DNA from: Clostridiales bacterium
GTDB taxonomy: Bacteria; Bacillota; Clostridia; Oscillospirales; Oscillospiraceae
Assembly: GCA_004555205.1 (NCBI GenBank)
Contig: SFIY01000028.1
Coordinates: 1 to 20,239, forward strand
Length of the DNA: 20,239 bases
Reading direction: 5' to 3'
In this document: piece by piece, positions 14,787 through 20,239 of the stretch
How positions within the stretch are numbered: position 1 is the stretch's first letter
How the letters are laid out: every line of letters begins with the position of its first letter
The notes under the pieces: model-generated
The model's input: only the letters and a program-made list of their open reading frames with translations
Told to the model about the DNA's origin: nothing
The model's database searches: none
Translations under genes and position numbers: made by a program

Positions 14787-15317
14787 TCAAGACACACGCT
14801 TGCCCTTTTTCTTTTTATCGTCGCCAAGCAGGTCGGGCAGGAACGCCAGCAGCACCAGCACCGCGCCAAAAGCAATGGCTACATACAGGCCGGGAGGCTG
14901 CTGAACAAAGTTGGCAAAGTAGCCCAGCTTGGGAATCGTAAACACAGGGGTGCCCAACACATTTTTATAATGGACGAGAGAGCCGTCCTCCGCTGCATTG
15001 GCGTCACCCTTGGTGCGGAAGCGGATAACGGAAGGGTCCTCCTCATCAGGTACGACCTCCACAATACGGTGGGTGACAATCGTTTCCTCATCCAGCATAA
15101 AGGTGATTACATCACCGGGGCGCAACTGGGCGGGATCGACCTTTTTATCATAGAGCAGCGCGCCGACATGATAGGCAGGCTCCATAGAGCCGGAAAGCAC
15201 GGTATACACCTGCAGGCCAAACAGCCGGACACCCGCCAGCGCTATCGCCAAAAGCACCACCGCAACCACCAACACCGTGGTGACCACATTCCCGATCTTT
15301 TTTATCGTTGTTTTCAT
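14787..15317 (-). CDS. sipW: Signal peptidase I, ER-type (SipW)
   Basis: A 176-residue membrane protease with one N-terminal helix (about 11-30), the catalytic serine motif LSGSMEP (Ser44), VTHRIVEV (His83) and KGDANAAED (Asp105/Asp111), plus a second helix near the C-terminus (about 147-162) and a basic tail. Using His where most bacterial enzymes use Lys is the mark of the archaeal/ER-type family to which SipW belongs. SipW trims the special signal peptides of TasA-like proteins, and four such substrates are encoded next to it. There is an in-frame stop just before the ATG, so the start cannot be earlier. The ribosome site is weak and distant (GGGAAGGGAAG), so translation may be limited. 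Promoter at 15417-15445. Confidence 0.92.
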   Translation of the reverse strand: MKTTIKKIGNVVTTVLVVAVVLLAIALAGVRLFGLQVYTVLSGSMEPAYHVGALLYDKKVDPAQLRPGDVITFMLDEETIVTHRIVEVVPDEEDPSVIRFRTKGDANAAEDGSLVHYKNVLGTPVFTIPKLGYFANFVQQPPGLYVAIAFGAVLVLLAFLPDLLGDDKKKKGKRVS

Positions 15318-15416
15318 TGGTATTTATGTACTTCCCTTCCCCAAGCGATTACTCGATAATTCTATGCGCCGCCGCCAGCTTTATGACGGGCCATCCATCG
15401 TTTTTTTGTTGTGCTC

Positions 15417-15445
15417 ATCATAACACATATGTTCTGTTTTGGCAA
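15417..15445 (-). promoter_or_regulatory. Promoter of sipW
   Basis: TTGCCA (15440-15445), 17 bases, TATGAT (15417-15422) on the minus strand. This gives a leader of about 95 bases. Confidence 0.65.
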
Positions 15446-15491
15446 GGTTTATCTTTAGATTTCATGCAAATTTGCTGTTAAATTTCAGACA

Positions 15492-15549
15492 ATCGACACA
15501 TTTTTAACATTTTTTGGCATTTTTCGACAATATTCGACAGCTTTTGACA
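15492..15549 (-). promoter_or_regulatory. Helically phased array of TGTCGAA-like boxes upstream of sipW
   Basis: On the minus strand: TGTCAAA (15543-15549), TGTCGAA (15533-15539), TGTCGAA (15523-15529), TGCCAAA (15513-15519), TGTTAAA (15503-15509), all starting exactly 10 bp apart, then TGTCGAT (15492-15498) 11 bp further. Two are exact matches to the Spo0A box core. The array ends 47 bp upstream of the sipW -35. The surrounding 15318-15573 holds no gene; the rest is the sipW leader and A/T-rich DNA. Confidence 0.65.
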
Positions 15550-15573
15550 TTTCGTGCATTTTTCACGATCACT

Positions 15574-15738
15574 TTATACAATGAGCCGCGCGCCGTTTCT
15601 CCTGCAGCGCAGGTCGATCGCACGAAAAAGCACCCTGATCATCGGAGCCGCCCCGGATTGTGCGGTCAGCACGCCGCGCAACTCGCTTTTCAGAACGGCG
15701 CTGTATTCTTCCCGTGTGAGCGGCCGCTTTTTGCACAT
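15574..15738 (-). CDS. Possible 54-residue hypothetical protein
   Basis: A small ORF beginning MCKKRPLTREEYSAVLKSEL and ending RRNGARLIV, rich in Arg and Leu, with no motif I recognise. It starts 39 bases after the acyltransferase stop on the same strand, with AGGAGGGG and a closer GGAG upstream. A second ATG directly before the chosen one is too near the GGAG. Spacing and orientation suggest an operon partner of the acyltransferase, but the ORF is short and could be chance. Confidence 0.4.
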   Translation of the reverse strand: MCKKRPLTREEYSAVLKSELRGVLTAQSGAAPMIRVLFRAIDLRCRRNGARLIV

Positions 15739-15777
15739 CATTTCTCCGGGTACGGCTCCCCTCCTATTTTATATATA

Positions 15778-17058
15778 TTACGGCTCACTATGCCGATAGT
15801 CGGTATTCTGCCACTTGCCGCCTGCGGCGCGGTGCAGCTCCTCCGTGAGATGATCCCACAGCAGCACATCGCCGTTATCGGGATAAAATTCCAGAAAGCG
15901 GCCGTCCACAAAGGTGTAGAAACGGCTGATGTCGGTACACATACCATAGGTCGGCAATTGGGCAGGCGCCATATCAAAGCGGAGGGGCGCTCCGTCCAAT
16001 AGGCCGTCAAAATGCAGCCCCTCATGATTCAGCGTCAGTGTACCCTCTCCGCCGATCACAGACGTGGCATCGCCCTTGAGCGCCTTATACGCCGGCAGTA
16101 CGCCCACGCGGACATGACCGCTATGGCAGAAATCCGGCTTGCGCACTTCCTCGGCGGCGCGCCGACGCTCCATGATCGTCCAGTCACTCACCAGCTCCGG
16201 ACAGACGGAATCACCCACTGCGCGGAGATTATATCGCTCGTCCAGCTCCACCGTATTGCCGCAGGCCGTACAGCGCATGGTGTTGCCCCGGCAGGACATT
16301 TGATACACCGCATCGCATTTGGGACAGCGATACAGCAGCGTGTCCAGTTTCTTCGCCATTTGGCCCTTGCCGTGAAAGCGTATCTGCCGCTGCTTATTCC
16401 AGATATAGTCATCGTGGGCCAGCAGACGGTTCATGGTGTCTTCTATTTCCCCGATGCTCATGTCGCAAAGCTGCTCGGCGGTGAACATACGGTTCACGCT
16501 GACCTCAATGCGGCCCTTGCGCTCGTCCAGACAGTGCTTGGTATAGGTCAGATAACCGCCGGAGATCTTGGCATAATACACGGGAAGGCCCAATTTCTTC
16601 AGCAGCTTGGCTCCGCCCGGAATGGCCGGCTGTGCCATGCCGGTAATGGAGCTCATGCCCTCGGGCATGATGCAGATATTGCCGCCCTCCTTTGCCACAC
16701 GCAGCATCTGGCGCAGGGCATAGGAATCGGGCGTGAAGTTCTTCTTGGGAATCACCTGCATGGCAGGCAGCAGCCAATTCGTGGGGAAGCGGAAAAATTC
16801 ATTATAGCCCACCACAAAGTTCAGCCTTTTGGGCCAGCAGGCCGGTGCGGTGAACTGATAGTCCACCCGGGAGGCGTGGTTGGCGATCATCACAATGGGG
16901 CCTTTCTCTTCGGCAGGGTATGCATTATAGGTAAAATGGGTATGGTTCAGGCGATTTAAGACCCTGATCACCTGCATCAGCAGCCAATAAAGCACCTTAG
17001 GCGGCGCAGTCACATTCCTGCGGCGCAGTTTTTCGTCAATGGTTAATTTCCGCGGCAT
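15778..17058 (-). CDS. PlsC-like acyltransferase with C-terminal zinc ribbon
   Basis: A 426-residue protein. Residues about 50-200 hold a 1-acyl-glycerol-3-phosphate acyltransferase domain: ANHASRVDYQF with His61-x4-Asp66 (catalytic pair) and IMPEGMSSITG (130-140), the PEG motif that binds the phosphate of the acceptor. After a helical segment comes a zinc ribbon, RCPKCDAVYQ and MRCTACGNT (Cys245, 248, 263, 266), and then about 150 residues of beta-rich sequence I do not recognise. Known family members acylate lysophosphatidate at the membrane; the ribbon suggests a special substrate or partner. The start at 17058 is set by AGGAGG; an ATG 54 bases earlier lacks a site. Transcribed alone or with the small ORF downstream. 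Confidence 0.82.
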   Translation of the reverse strand: MPRKLTIDEKLRRRNVTAPPKVLYWLLMQVIRVLNRLNHTHFTYNAYPAEEKGPIVMIANHASRVDYQFTAPACWPKRLNFVVGYNEFFRFPTNWLLPAMQVIPKKNFTPDSYALRQMLRVAKEGGNICIMPEGMSSITGMAQPAIPGGAKLLKKLGLPVYYAKISGGYLTYTKHCLDERKGRIEVSVNRMFTAEQLCDMSIGEIEDTMNRLLAHDDYIWNKQRQIRFHGKGQMAKKLDTLLYRCPKCDAVYQMSCRGNTMRCTACGNTVELDERYNLRAVGDSVCPELVSDWTIMERRRAAEEVRKPDFCHSGHVRVGVLPAYKALKGDATSVIGGEGTLTLNHEGLHFDGLLDGAPLRFDMAPAQLPTYGMCTDISRFYTFVDGRFLEFYPDNGDVLLWDHLTEELHRAAGGKWQNTDYRHSEP

Positions 17059-17090
17059 AGGCAGCCTCCTATTATTATATTCTCCCCCAT

Positions 17091-17119
17091 ATTGTACGAG
17101 GAATTTCGACAAAAAACAA
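17091..17119 (-). promoter_or_regulatory. Acyltransferase promoter with TGTCGAA in the spacer
   Basis: TTGTTT (17114-17119), 17 bases, TACAAT (17091-17096) on the minus strand. TGTCGAA (17105-17111), inside TTTTTTGTCGAAA, fills the spacer, so a protein bound there would block RNA polymerase. Confidence 0.6.
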
Positions 17120-17142
17120 CCTTAAAAACGAGGGGCGGTGAC

Positions 17143-17171
17143 TTGTATATCTACGGTTTTTTCGGTATAAT
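17143..17171 (+). promoter_or_regulatory. Promoter of the sigma/anti-sigma operon
   Basis: TTGTAT (17143-17148), 17 bases, perfect TATAAT (17166-17171). It leaves a leader of nearly 80 bases before the sigma factor start. Confidence 0.65.
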
Positions 17172-17255
17172 TGACAAGGCAAAAAATTTTTTATCTTTTT
17201 GTGCAATAAAATCCCTTGCTCGTGCGTTAATGTTATGAAAGGAGGTGAAACCGAG

Positions 17256-17807
17256 ATGGCTTACATGACGTCAGTAAATGCTATGCCGGCTGTTTCCGTG
17301 GAATTAGACAACTGCCTGTTCCGCCTTGCGCAAGGTGAAACGGCCGCACTGGAGCCGCTGTATCGTGAAACCAGCGCTTCTGTCTACGGTTTCGCCCTCT
17401 CCATTTTGAAGAACACCCACGATGCCGAAGACATTCTTCATGACTGCTATCTGCACATCTGCAGTGCAGCGGAAAGCTACCGCTCCACGGGAAAGCCCAT
17501 GGCATGGATCCTGACCATCGTCCGAAATCTATGCCTGCAAAAAATGCGGCAGGCAAAAAAGCAGTACGATCTCCCGCAAGAGGATTGGGAGCCTTATCTG
17601 GAAAGCTCGGAGACCATGACCCTTGAGGAAAAGCTGCTCTTAAAGGAGTGCATGGAAAGGCTGACCGACGAGGAACGAGAGATCGTGATGCTCCACGCGG
17701 TAGCCGGATTCAAGCACCGCGAGATCGCACACATGATGGATATGGCATTGGCCACGGTTCTGTCAAAATACCACCGCGCTATGAAGAAACTGCAAAAATA
17801 CGCATAA
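17256..17807 (+). CDS. ECF-type RNA polymerase sigma factor
   Basis: A 183-residue protein with the two ECF domains. Region 2 is about 32-99 (LEPLYRETSASVYGFALSIL, DAEDILHDCYLHI, AWILTIVRNLCLQKMRQ) and region 4 about 125-180 (LTDEEREIVMLHAVAGFKHREIA, then VLSKYHRAMKKLQKYA, the recognition helix). It directs RNA polymerase to -35/-10 elements not used by sigma-A. The start at 17256 follows AAAGGAGGTGA, a near-perfect ribosome site; an earlier in-frame ATG (17199) is rejected for that reason. The next gene, 16 bases away, encodes its likely membrane anti-sigma factor. The operon seems to be read from a sigma-A promoter; I did not identify an autoregulated ECF promoter. Confidence 0.9.
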   Translation: MAYMTSVNAMPAVSVELDNCLFRLAQGETAALEPLYRETSASVYGFALSILKNTHDAEDILHDCYLHICSAAESYRSTGKPMAWILTIVRNLCLQKMRQAKKQYDLPQEDWEPYLESSETMTLEEKLLLKECMERLTDEEREIVMLHAVAGFKHREIAHMMDMALATVLSKYHRAMKKLQKYA

Positions 17808-17823
17808 GCAAGGAGAACAGAGT

Positions 17824-19311
17824 ATGAATTATGATCGTTTAGAAAGCAAGATCCAACAGGCCGTCACCCATATGACGCCGGACGTCCTGGATTCTGTTCT
17901 CGCTGACTGCAAAGAACAGAAAGGAAAAATTGCCATGACTGATACCAAGAAAAGAAACCCCTGGAAGCGCCGCGTTGCCGGCATCGCCGCTGCCCTGGTC
18001 CTGCTTGTTACCGGTGTTTTCGGTGCACAGCGCTACACCGCCGGTGCAGTTGCCTCCACCATCTCTCTGGACGTCAATCCCAGCGTTGAAATTCAGGTCA
18101 ACCAGAAAGAAGACGTTCTGGCCGTTAACCCCCTGAACGACGACGGCAAGATCGTCGTGGGCGACATGGACTTCCGCGGCAGCTCTCTGGATGTGACTGT
18201 CAACGCACTGATCGGCTCCATGCTGCGAAACGGCTATCTCAGCGAGCTGAACAACTCCATCCTGGTCAGCGTGGACGGCAAGAACACCTCCGAGCTGCAA
18301 GCACGCCTGTCCGAGGAGATCGCCAAGCTGCTGCGCACCTCCGCTTTTGACGGCGCCGTTTTGAGCCAGACCGTTGCCGAGAACAGCGATCTGCAGGCAA
18401 AGGCCGATGCCTACGGCATCACCCTGGGCAAGGCACAGTTGATCAGCCGGATCATCGAAAAGAACCCCCTGCACACCTTTGAAGAGTTGGCTCCCTTGAC
18501 CATCAATCAGCTCAATCTCATGTGCCAGTCCGGCAATCTGGCACTGGAGCAGGTAGACTCCACCGGTTCTGCCAGCGATAAGGCCTACATCGGCAGCGAA
18601 AAGGCTAAGTCCATCGCCCTGAAGCACGCCAGTCTGTCCGCTTCCGAAATCGCGCAGTTCGAGTGGGAGATGGATTTTGAGCACGGCGTAATGGTATACG
18701 ACATCGAGTTTACCTGCGGCGGTTACGAATATGACTACGAAATCAACGCCAGATCCGGCGAAGTCATTCAGGCCGACCGCGAGCGTGACAATGACGACGA
18801 TGATGACTACGATGACAATGACGATGATGACGCTGTTTCTTCCGGCTCCGGTTCCTTCGTCATTTCCGCAGCGGATGCCAAGGCCGCTGCCCTGAAGCAC
18901 GCCGGTCTGTCCGCTTCTCAGATCTCTCAGTATGAGTGCCAGAAGGATTACGAAAACGGCAAGGCTGTTTACGAGATCGAGTTCAAGTACAACGGCTATG
19001 AGTACAGCTATGACATCGACGCGGCCACCGGTAAGGTTGCAGCATATGACCGCGAACACGACGACGATGCGGTTTCTGCCAACACCGGCACTTCTTCCTC
19101 CGCCATCTCCGCAGCGGACGCCAAGGCTGCTGCCCTGAAGCACGCAGGTCTGTCCGCTTCTCAGATCTCCCGCTATGAGTTCTGCAAGGATTACGAAAAC
19201 GGCAAGACGATCTATGAGATCGAGTTTATGTACAACGGTTATGAGTACAGCTATGACATCGACGCCGCTAACGGTAATATCCTGCACGCGGAACGCGAAC
19301 TTGACGACTAA
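17824..19311 (+). CDS. RsgI-like membrane anti-sigma factor with three PepSY repeats
   Basis: A 495-residue protein. Residues 1-50 are cytoplasmic (MNYDRLESKIQQAVTHMTPD, then a basic stretch) and probably hold the sigma factor. One membrane helix is at about 51-70. Outside comes an RsgI-middle-domain-like segment, STISLDVNPSVEIQVNQ (78-94); in RsgI proteins an Asn-Pro bond in this position (here Asn85-Pro86) undergoes autocleavage. A helical region follows (to about 245), then three PepSY-like repeats (about 255-318, 347-411, 428-492), separated by Asp-rich linkers, the first with DNDDDDDYDDNDDDD. PepSY domains often inhibit proteases or sense the envelope, and the Asp tracts may bind cations. 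Ligand binding outside is likely to control sigma release. Ribosome site AAGGAG; ends at a strong terminator. Confidence 0.85.
   Translation: MNYDRLESKIQQAVTHMTPDVLDSVLADCKEQKGKIAMTDTKKRNPWKRRVAGIAAALVLLVTGVFGAQRYTAGAVASTISLDVNPSVEIQVNQKEDVLAVNPLNDDGKIVVGDMDFRGSSLDVTVNALIGSMLRNGYLSELNNSILVSVDGKNTSELQARLSEEIAKLLRTSAFDGAVLSQTVAENSDLQAKADAYGITLGKAQLISRIIEKNPLHTFEELAPLTINQLNLMCQSGNLALEQVDSTGSASDKAYIGSEKAKSIALKHASLSASEIAQFEWEMDFEHGVMVYDIEFTCGGYEYDYEINARSGEVIQADRERDNDDDDDYDDNDDDDAVSSGSGSFVISAADAKAAALKHAGLSASQISQYECQKDYENGKAVYEIEFKYNGYEYSYDIDAATGKVAAYDREHDDDAVSANTGTSSSAISAADAKAAALKHAGLSASQISRYEFCKDYENGKTIYEIEFMYNGYEYSYDIDAANGNILHAERELDD
18862..19311 (+). repeat. Tandem PepSY-encoding DNA repeats, 243-bp period
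   Basis: The second and third PepSY units start at 18862 and 19105 (81 codons apart) and are nearly identical: both read ISAADAKAAALKHAGLSASQ and share NGYEYSYDIDAA. The first unit (from 18589) is more diverged and 273 bp away. This indicates a recent duplication of the last unit. Confidence 0.85.
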
Positions 19312-19323
19312 ACAACACATCAT

Positions 19324-19370
19324 AAAGGGAGCCGCTGCAGAATCACTCATTCTGCAGCGGCTCCCTTTTT
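19324..19370 (+). terminator. Strong terminator of the sigma/anti-sigma operon
   Basis: A 17-bp perfect stem (19327-19343 with 19349-19365) and a 5-base loop, followed by TTTTT, 15 bases after the stop codon. Confidence 0.93.
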
Positions 19371-19410
19371 CCGTATCTTTTTTATCCCTTAGGGTGATTT
19401 TCTGATCCAT
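19366..19410 (-). pseudogene. Orphan gene start (about 15 codons), likely remnant of a regulator
   Basis: On the minus strand a well-formed start (CCTCCT complement at 19419-19424, eight bases from ATG at 19410) begins MDQKITLRDKKDTEK and then runs straight into the terminator stem of the sigma operon and antisense PepSY sequence. The N-terminus resembles the LRDKK lead-in of some TetR-type repressors. With the palindromic promoter in front of it, this looks like the surviving 5' end of an autoregulated repressor gene truncated by rearrangement. A very short peptide or chance are alternatives. Confidence 0.4.
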
Positions 19411-19440
19411 TTCCGTATCCTCCTAAGTGTCCCTGCGCGA

Positions 19441-19469
19441 ATTATATCACTAAAGTGATATAAAATCAA
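19441..19469 (-). promoter_or_regulatory. Promoter with palindromic operator, no intact gene behind it
   Basis: On the minus strand TTGATT (19464-19469), 17 bases, TATAAT (19441-19446). The spacer and -10 are filled by a perfect 10-2-10 palindrome, TTATATCACT-AA-AGTGATATAA (19442-19463), the layout of a self-repressed promoter. Confidence 0.65.
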
Positions 19470-19729
19470 GTTGTATTTGTGGAGAGATTACTATACATGT
19501 GGTTTCAGCGTGGGTGGCGGCTCAAAAGTTGAGCAGCTGTAAGCAAAGAATAATCCGGACACGGATACTTAATTAGGGCTCATCCGCTGTTTCACATTGC
19601 TGTATAATTGGAAATTCCTAATCTAAAAATGACCATCCCAATCTAAAAACTGGATTTTCAATAGACAAATTAAAACTGTCGTGTTAGAATTAATTTGCAT
19701 TAGTGTATACTCTGACACGAGGTGTTACG
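19470..19729 (+). other. Gene-free stretch before the XRE gene
   Basis: No credible ORF. It contains a small GCTCAA/TTGAGC hairpin (19520-19534), an isolated TATAAT (19603-19608) without a matching -35, a direct repeat AATCTAAAAA at 19620-19629 and 19640-19649 (exactly 20 bp apart), and a likely TATACT -10 (19706-19711) with a poor -35 ahead of the XRE gene. Base composition is lower in GC than the genes to the left. Confidence 0.5.
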
Positions 19730-19945
19730 ATGACGATTTGTTATAATAAGCTCTGGAAACTCCTGATTGATAAAGACATGAAAAAGAAAGATCTCCGCAT
19801 AGCCACCGGCATGTCCACCACTGCCCTTGCCAAGCTGGGCAAGAACCAGCATGTCAGTACGGAAATTCTAACGAAGATTTGTGAGGTTCTGGACTGCGAC
19901 TTCTGCGATATCATCGAGCTCGTAAAGGAGGAAAATCATGATTGA
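19730..19945 (+). CDS. XRE/Cro-C1 family helix-turn-helix regulator
   Basis: A 71-residue protein, almost only a HTH_XRE domain: KLWKLLIDKDMKKKDLRIA, then TGMSTTALAKLGKNQHVSTE (recognition helix around STTALAKLGK) and ILTKICEVLDCDFCDIIELV. Such single-domain regulators are typical of the first gene in type I restriction-modification loci, where they may time expression. GAGGTG (19720-19725) sets the ATG at 19730; an upstream in-frame GTG is less likely. An imperfect palindrome, ACAC-GAG-GTGT (19715-19725), overlaps the ribosome site and could be its operator. Its stop overlaps the start of the following broken gene. Confidence 0.88.
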   Translation: MTICYNKLWKLLIDKDMKKKDLRIATGMSTTALAKLGKNQHVSTEILTKICEVLDCDFCDIIELVKEENHD

Positions 19946-20103
19946 CTTTTCCAAAAACGAGCAATATCGAGAGACCAAGGTGTTGTTATTGCAGAGGGTG
20001 AAAATATCAATCGTGTATACAAATTGAAAAGATAACCCATTGCGGTTTCTGCGAAGTCGATTTGCAGGAAAACAGAAACAACAAATTAAGAGAAGTGTGG
20101 TAA
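19938..20103 (+). pseudogene. Small gene broken by two frameshifts, between XRE and hsdM
   Basis: ATG at 19938 (AAAGGAGG upstream, overlapping the XRE stop) reads MIDFSKNEQYRETKV and then goes astray, stopping at 20027. Reading on in the +2 frame gives VIAEGENINRVYKLK (to about 20030), and a further shift gives KITHCGFCEVDLQENRNN...EVW, ending at 20103, six bases before hsdM. The joined pieces make a plausible protein of about 54 residues with a C-x2-C motif. The shifts fit a 2-base gain near 19980-19986 and loss of one A in the A-run at 20027-20030. Sequencing error is an alternative. Confidence 0.6.
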
Positions 20104-20109
20104 GCAAAC

Positions 20110-20239
20110 ATGGCAATCAAGAAAAATGAGCTGTACAGCTCCCTTTGGGCGAGCTGCGATAAACTGAGGGGCGGCATGGACGCCTCTCAGTATAAAGACT
20201 ATATCCTGACCCTGCTGTTCGTGAAGTATGTTACGGACA
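20110..20239 (+). CDS. hsdM: Type I restriction-modification methyltransferase subunit HsdM (5' end only)
   Basis: The first 43 codons of a gene cut by the window end: MAIKKNELYSSLWASCDKLR, then GGMDASQYKDYILTLLFVKYVTD. This is the characteristic N-terminal helical domain of HsdM (WxxADxLRGxMDxSEYKDYIL-type), which methylates adenine in the recognition site together with HsdS. The catalytic NPPF and SAM-binding motifs lie beyond the window. The ribosome site is weak (AGAAGTG), so translation may depend on coupling with the upstream broken gene. hsdS and hsdR are expected downstream. Confidence 0.88.
   Translation, partial: MAIKKNELYSSLWASCDKLRGGMDASQYKDYILTLLFVKYVTD

Noticed and set aside
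15544..15580. Plus-strand promoter from TTGACA and TATACA
   Set aside because: The two hexamers are about 25 bases apart, far too much, and no plus-strand gene follows. The TTGACA is part of the phased box array.
17839..19410. 523-codon open frame on the minus strand
   Set aside because: Antisense to the RsgI-like gene and crosses its terminator stem. Only its first 15 codons have gene-like signals, and these are reported separately as a remnant.

Overview
The window looks like chromosome of a Gram-positive, spore-forming-type Clostridia member. The gene repertoire fits Oscillospiraceae or a near relative, but the genus is not resolved. Clues are purine-rich GGAGG ribosome sites before almost every gene, A/T-rich intergenic DNA with clean sigma-A promoters between GC-rich genes, a SipW/TasA-type secretion set, a PETGD cell-wall anchor, an RsgI-like anti-sigma factor, a clostridial double-OB ssDNA-binding protein, and TGTCGAA (Spo0A-box-like) sequences in promoter regions. 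No tRNA, rRNA, CRISPR array or transposase was seen.

Region 1 (1-7443) is housekeeping and small conserved genes: a radical SAM protein (-), a double OB-fold protein (+), a 57-residue Cys/Asp-rich protein (+), an AEC-type permease and a TrmH/SpoU RNA methyltransferase (an operon, -), a stand-alone cyclic-nucleotide-binding-fold protein (-), and a divergent pair. The pair is a 470-residue protein that fuses a HEPN-like domain (R-x4-H motif) to a class I methyltransferase, and an unrecognised 476-residue protein with a CorA-like two-helix C-terminus.

Region 2 (7499-15317) is a surface-fibre or biofilm-matrix type locus, all on the minus strand except one gene. In transcription order there are two SipW-type secreted proteins, a structured intergenic region, a third SipW-type protein, an 1108-residue von Willebrand A / SpaA-like adhesin, a fourth SipW-type protein, and a conventionally secreted protein ending in PETGD, a membrane helix and basic residues. 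The dedicated ER-type signal peptidase (SipW) is encoded just upstream. Between sipW and the first fibre gene, on the opposite strand, sits a 56-residue ribbon-helix-helix-like regulator. Its promoter overlaps a candidate fibre promoter, and the same 11-bp word lies at both -10 elements. Upstream of sipW is an array of TGTCGAA-like boxes, five of them exactly 10 bp apart.

Region 3 (15574-19370) holds a possible 54-residue ORF, an acyltransferase with a zinc ribbon, and an ECF sigma factor followed by an RsgI-like membrane protein with three PepSY repeats, closed by a strong terminator.

Region 4 (19371-20239) looks like the edge of a defence island. It holds an orphan, operator-bearing promoter that leads into only about 15 codons, an XRE regulator, a small gene broken by two apparent frameshifts, and the start of a type I restriction-modification hsdM that runs off the window.

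All product names rest on motif recognition by eye. No database search was possible.
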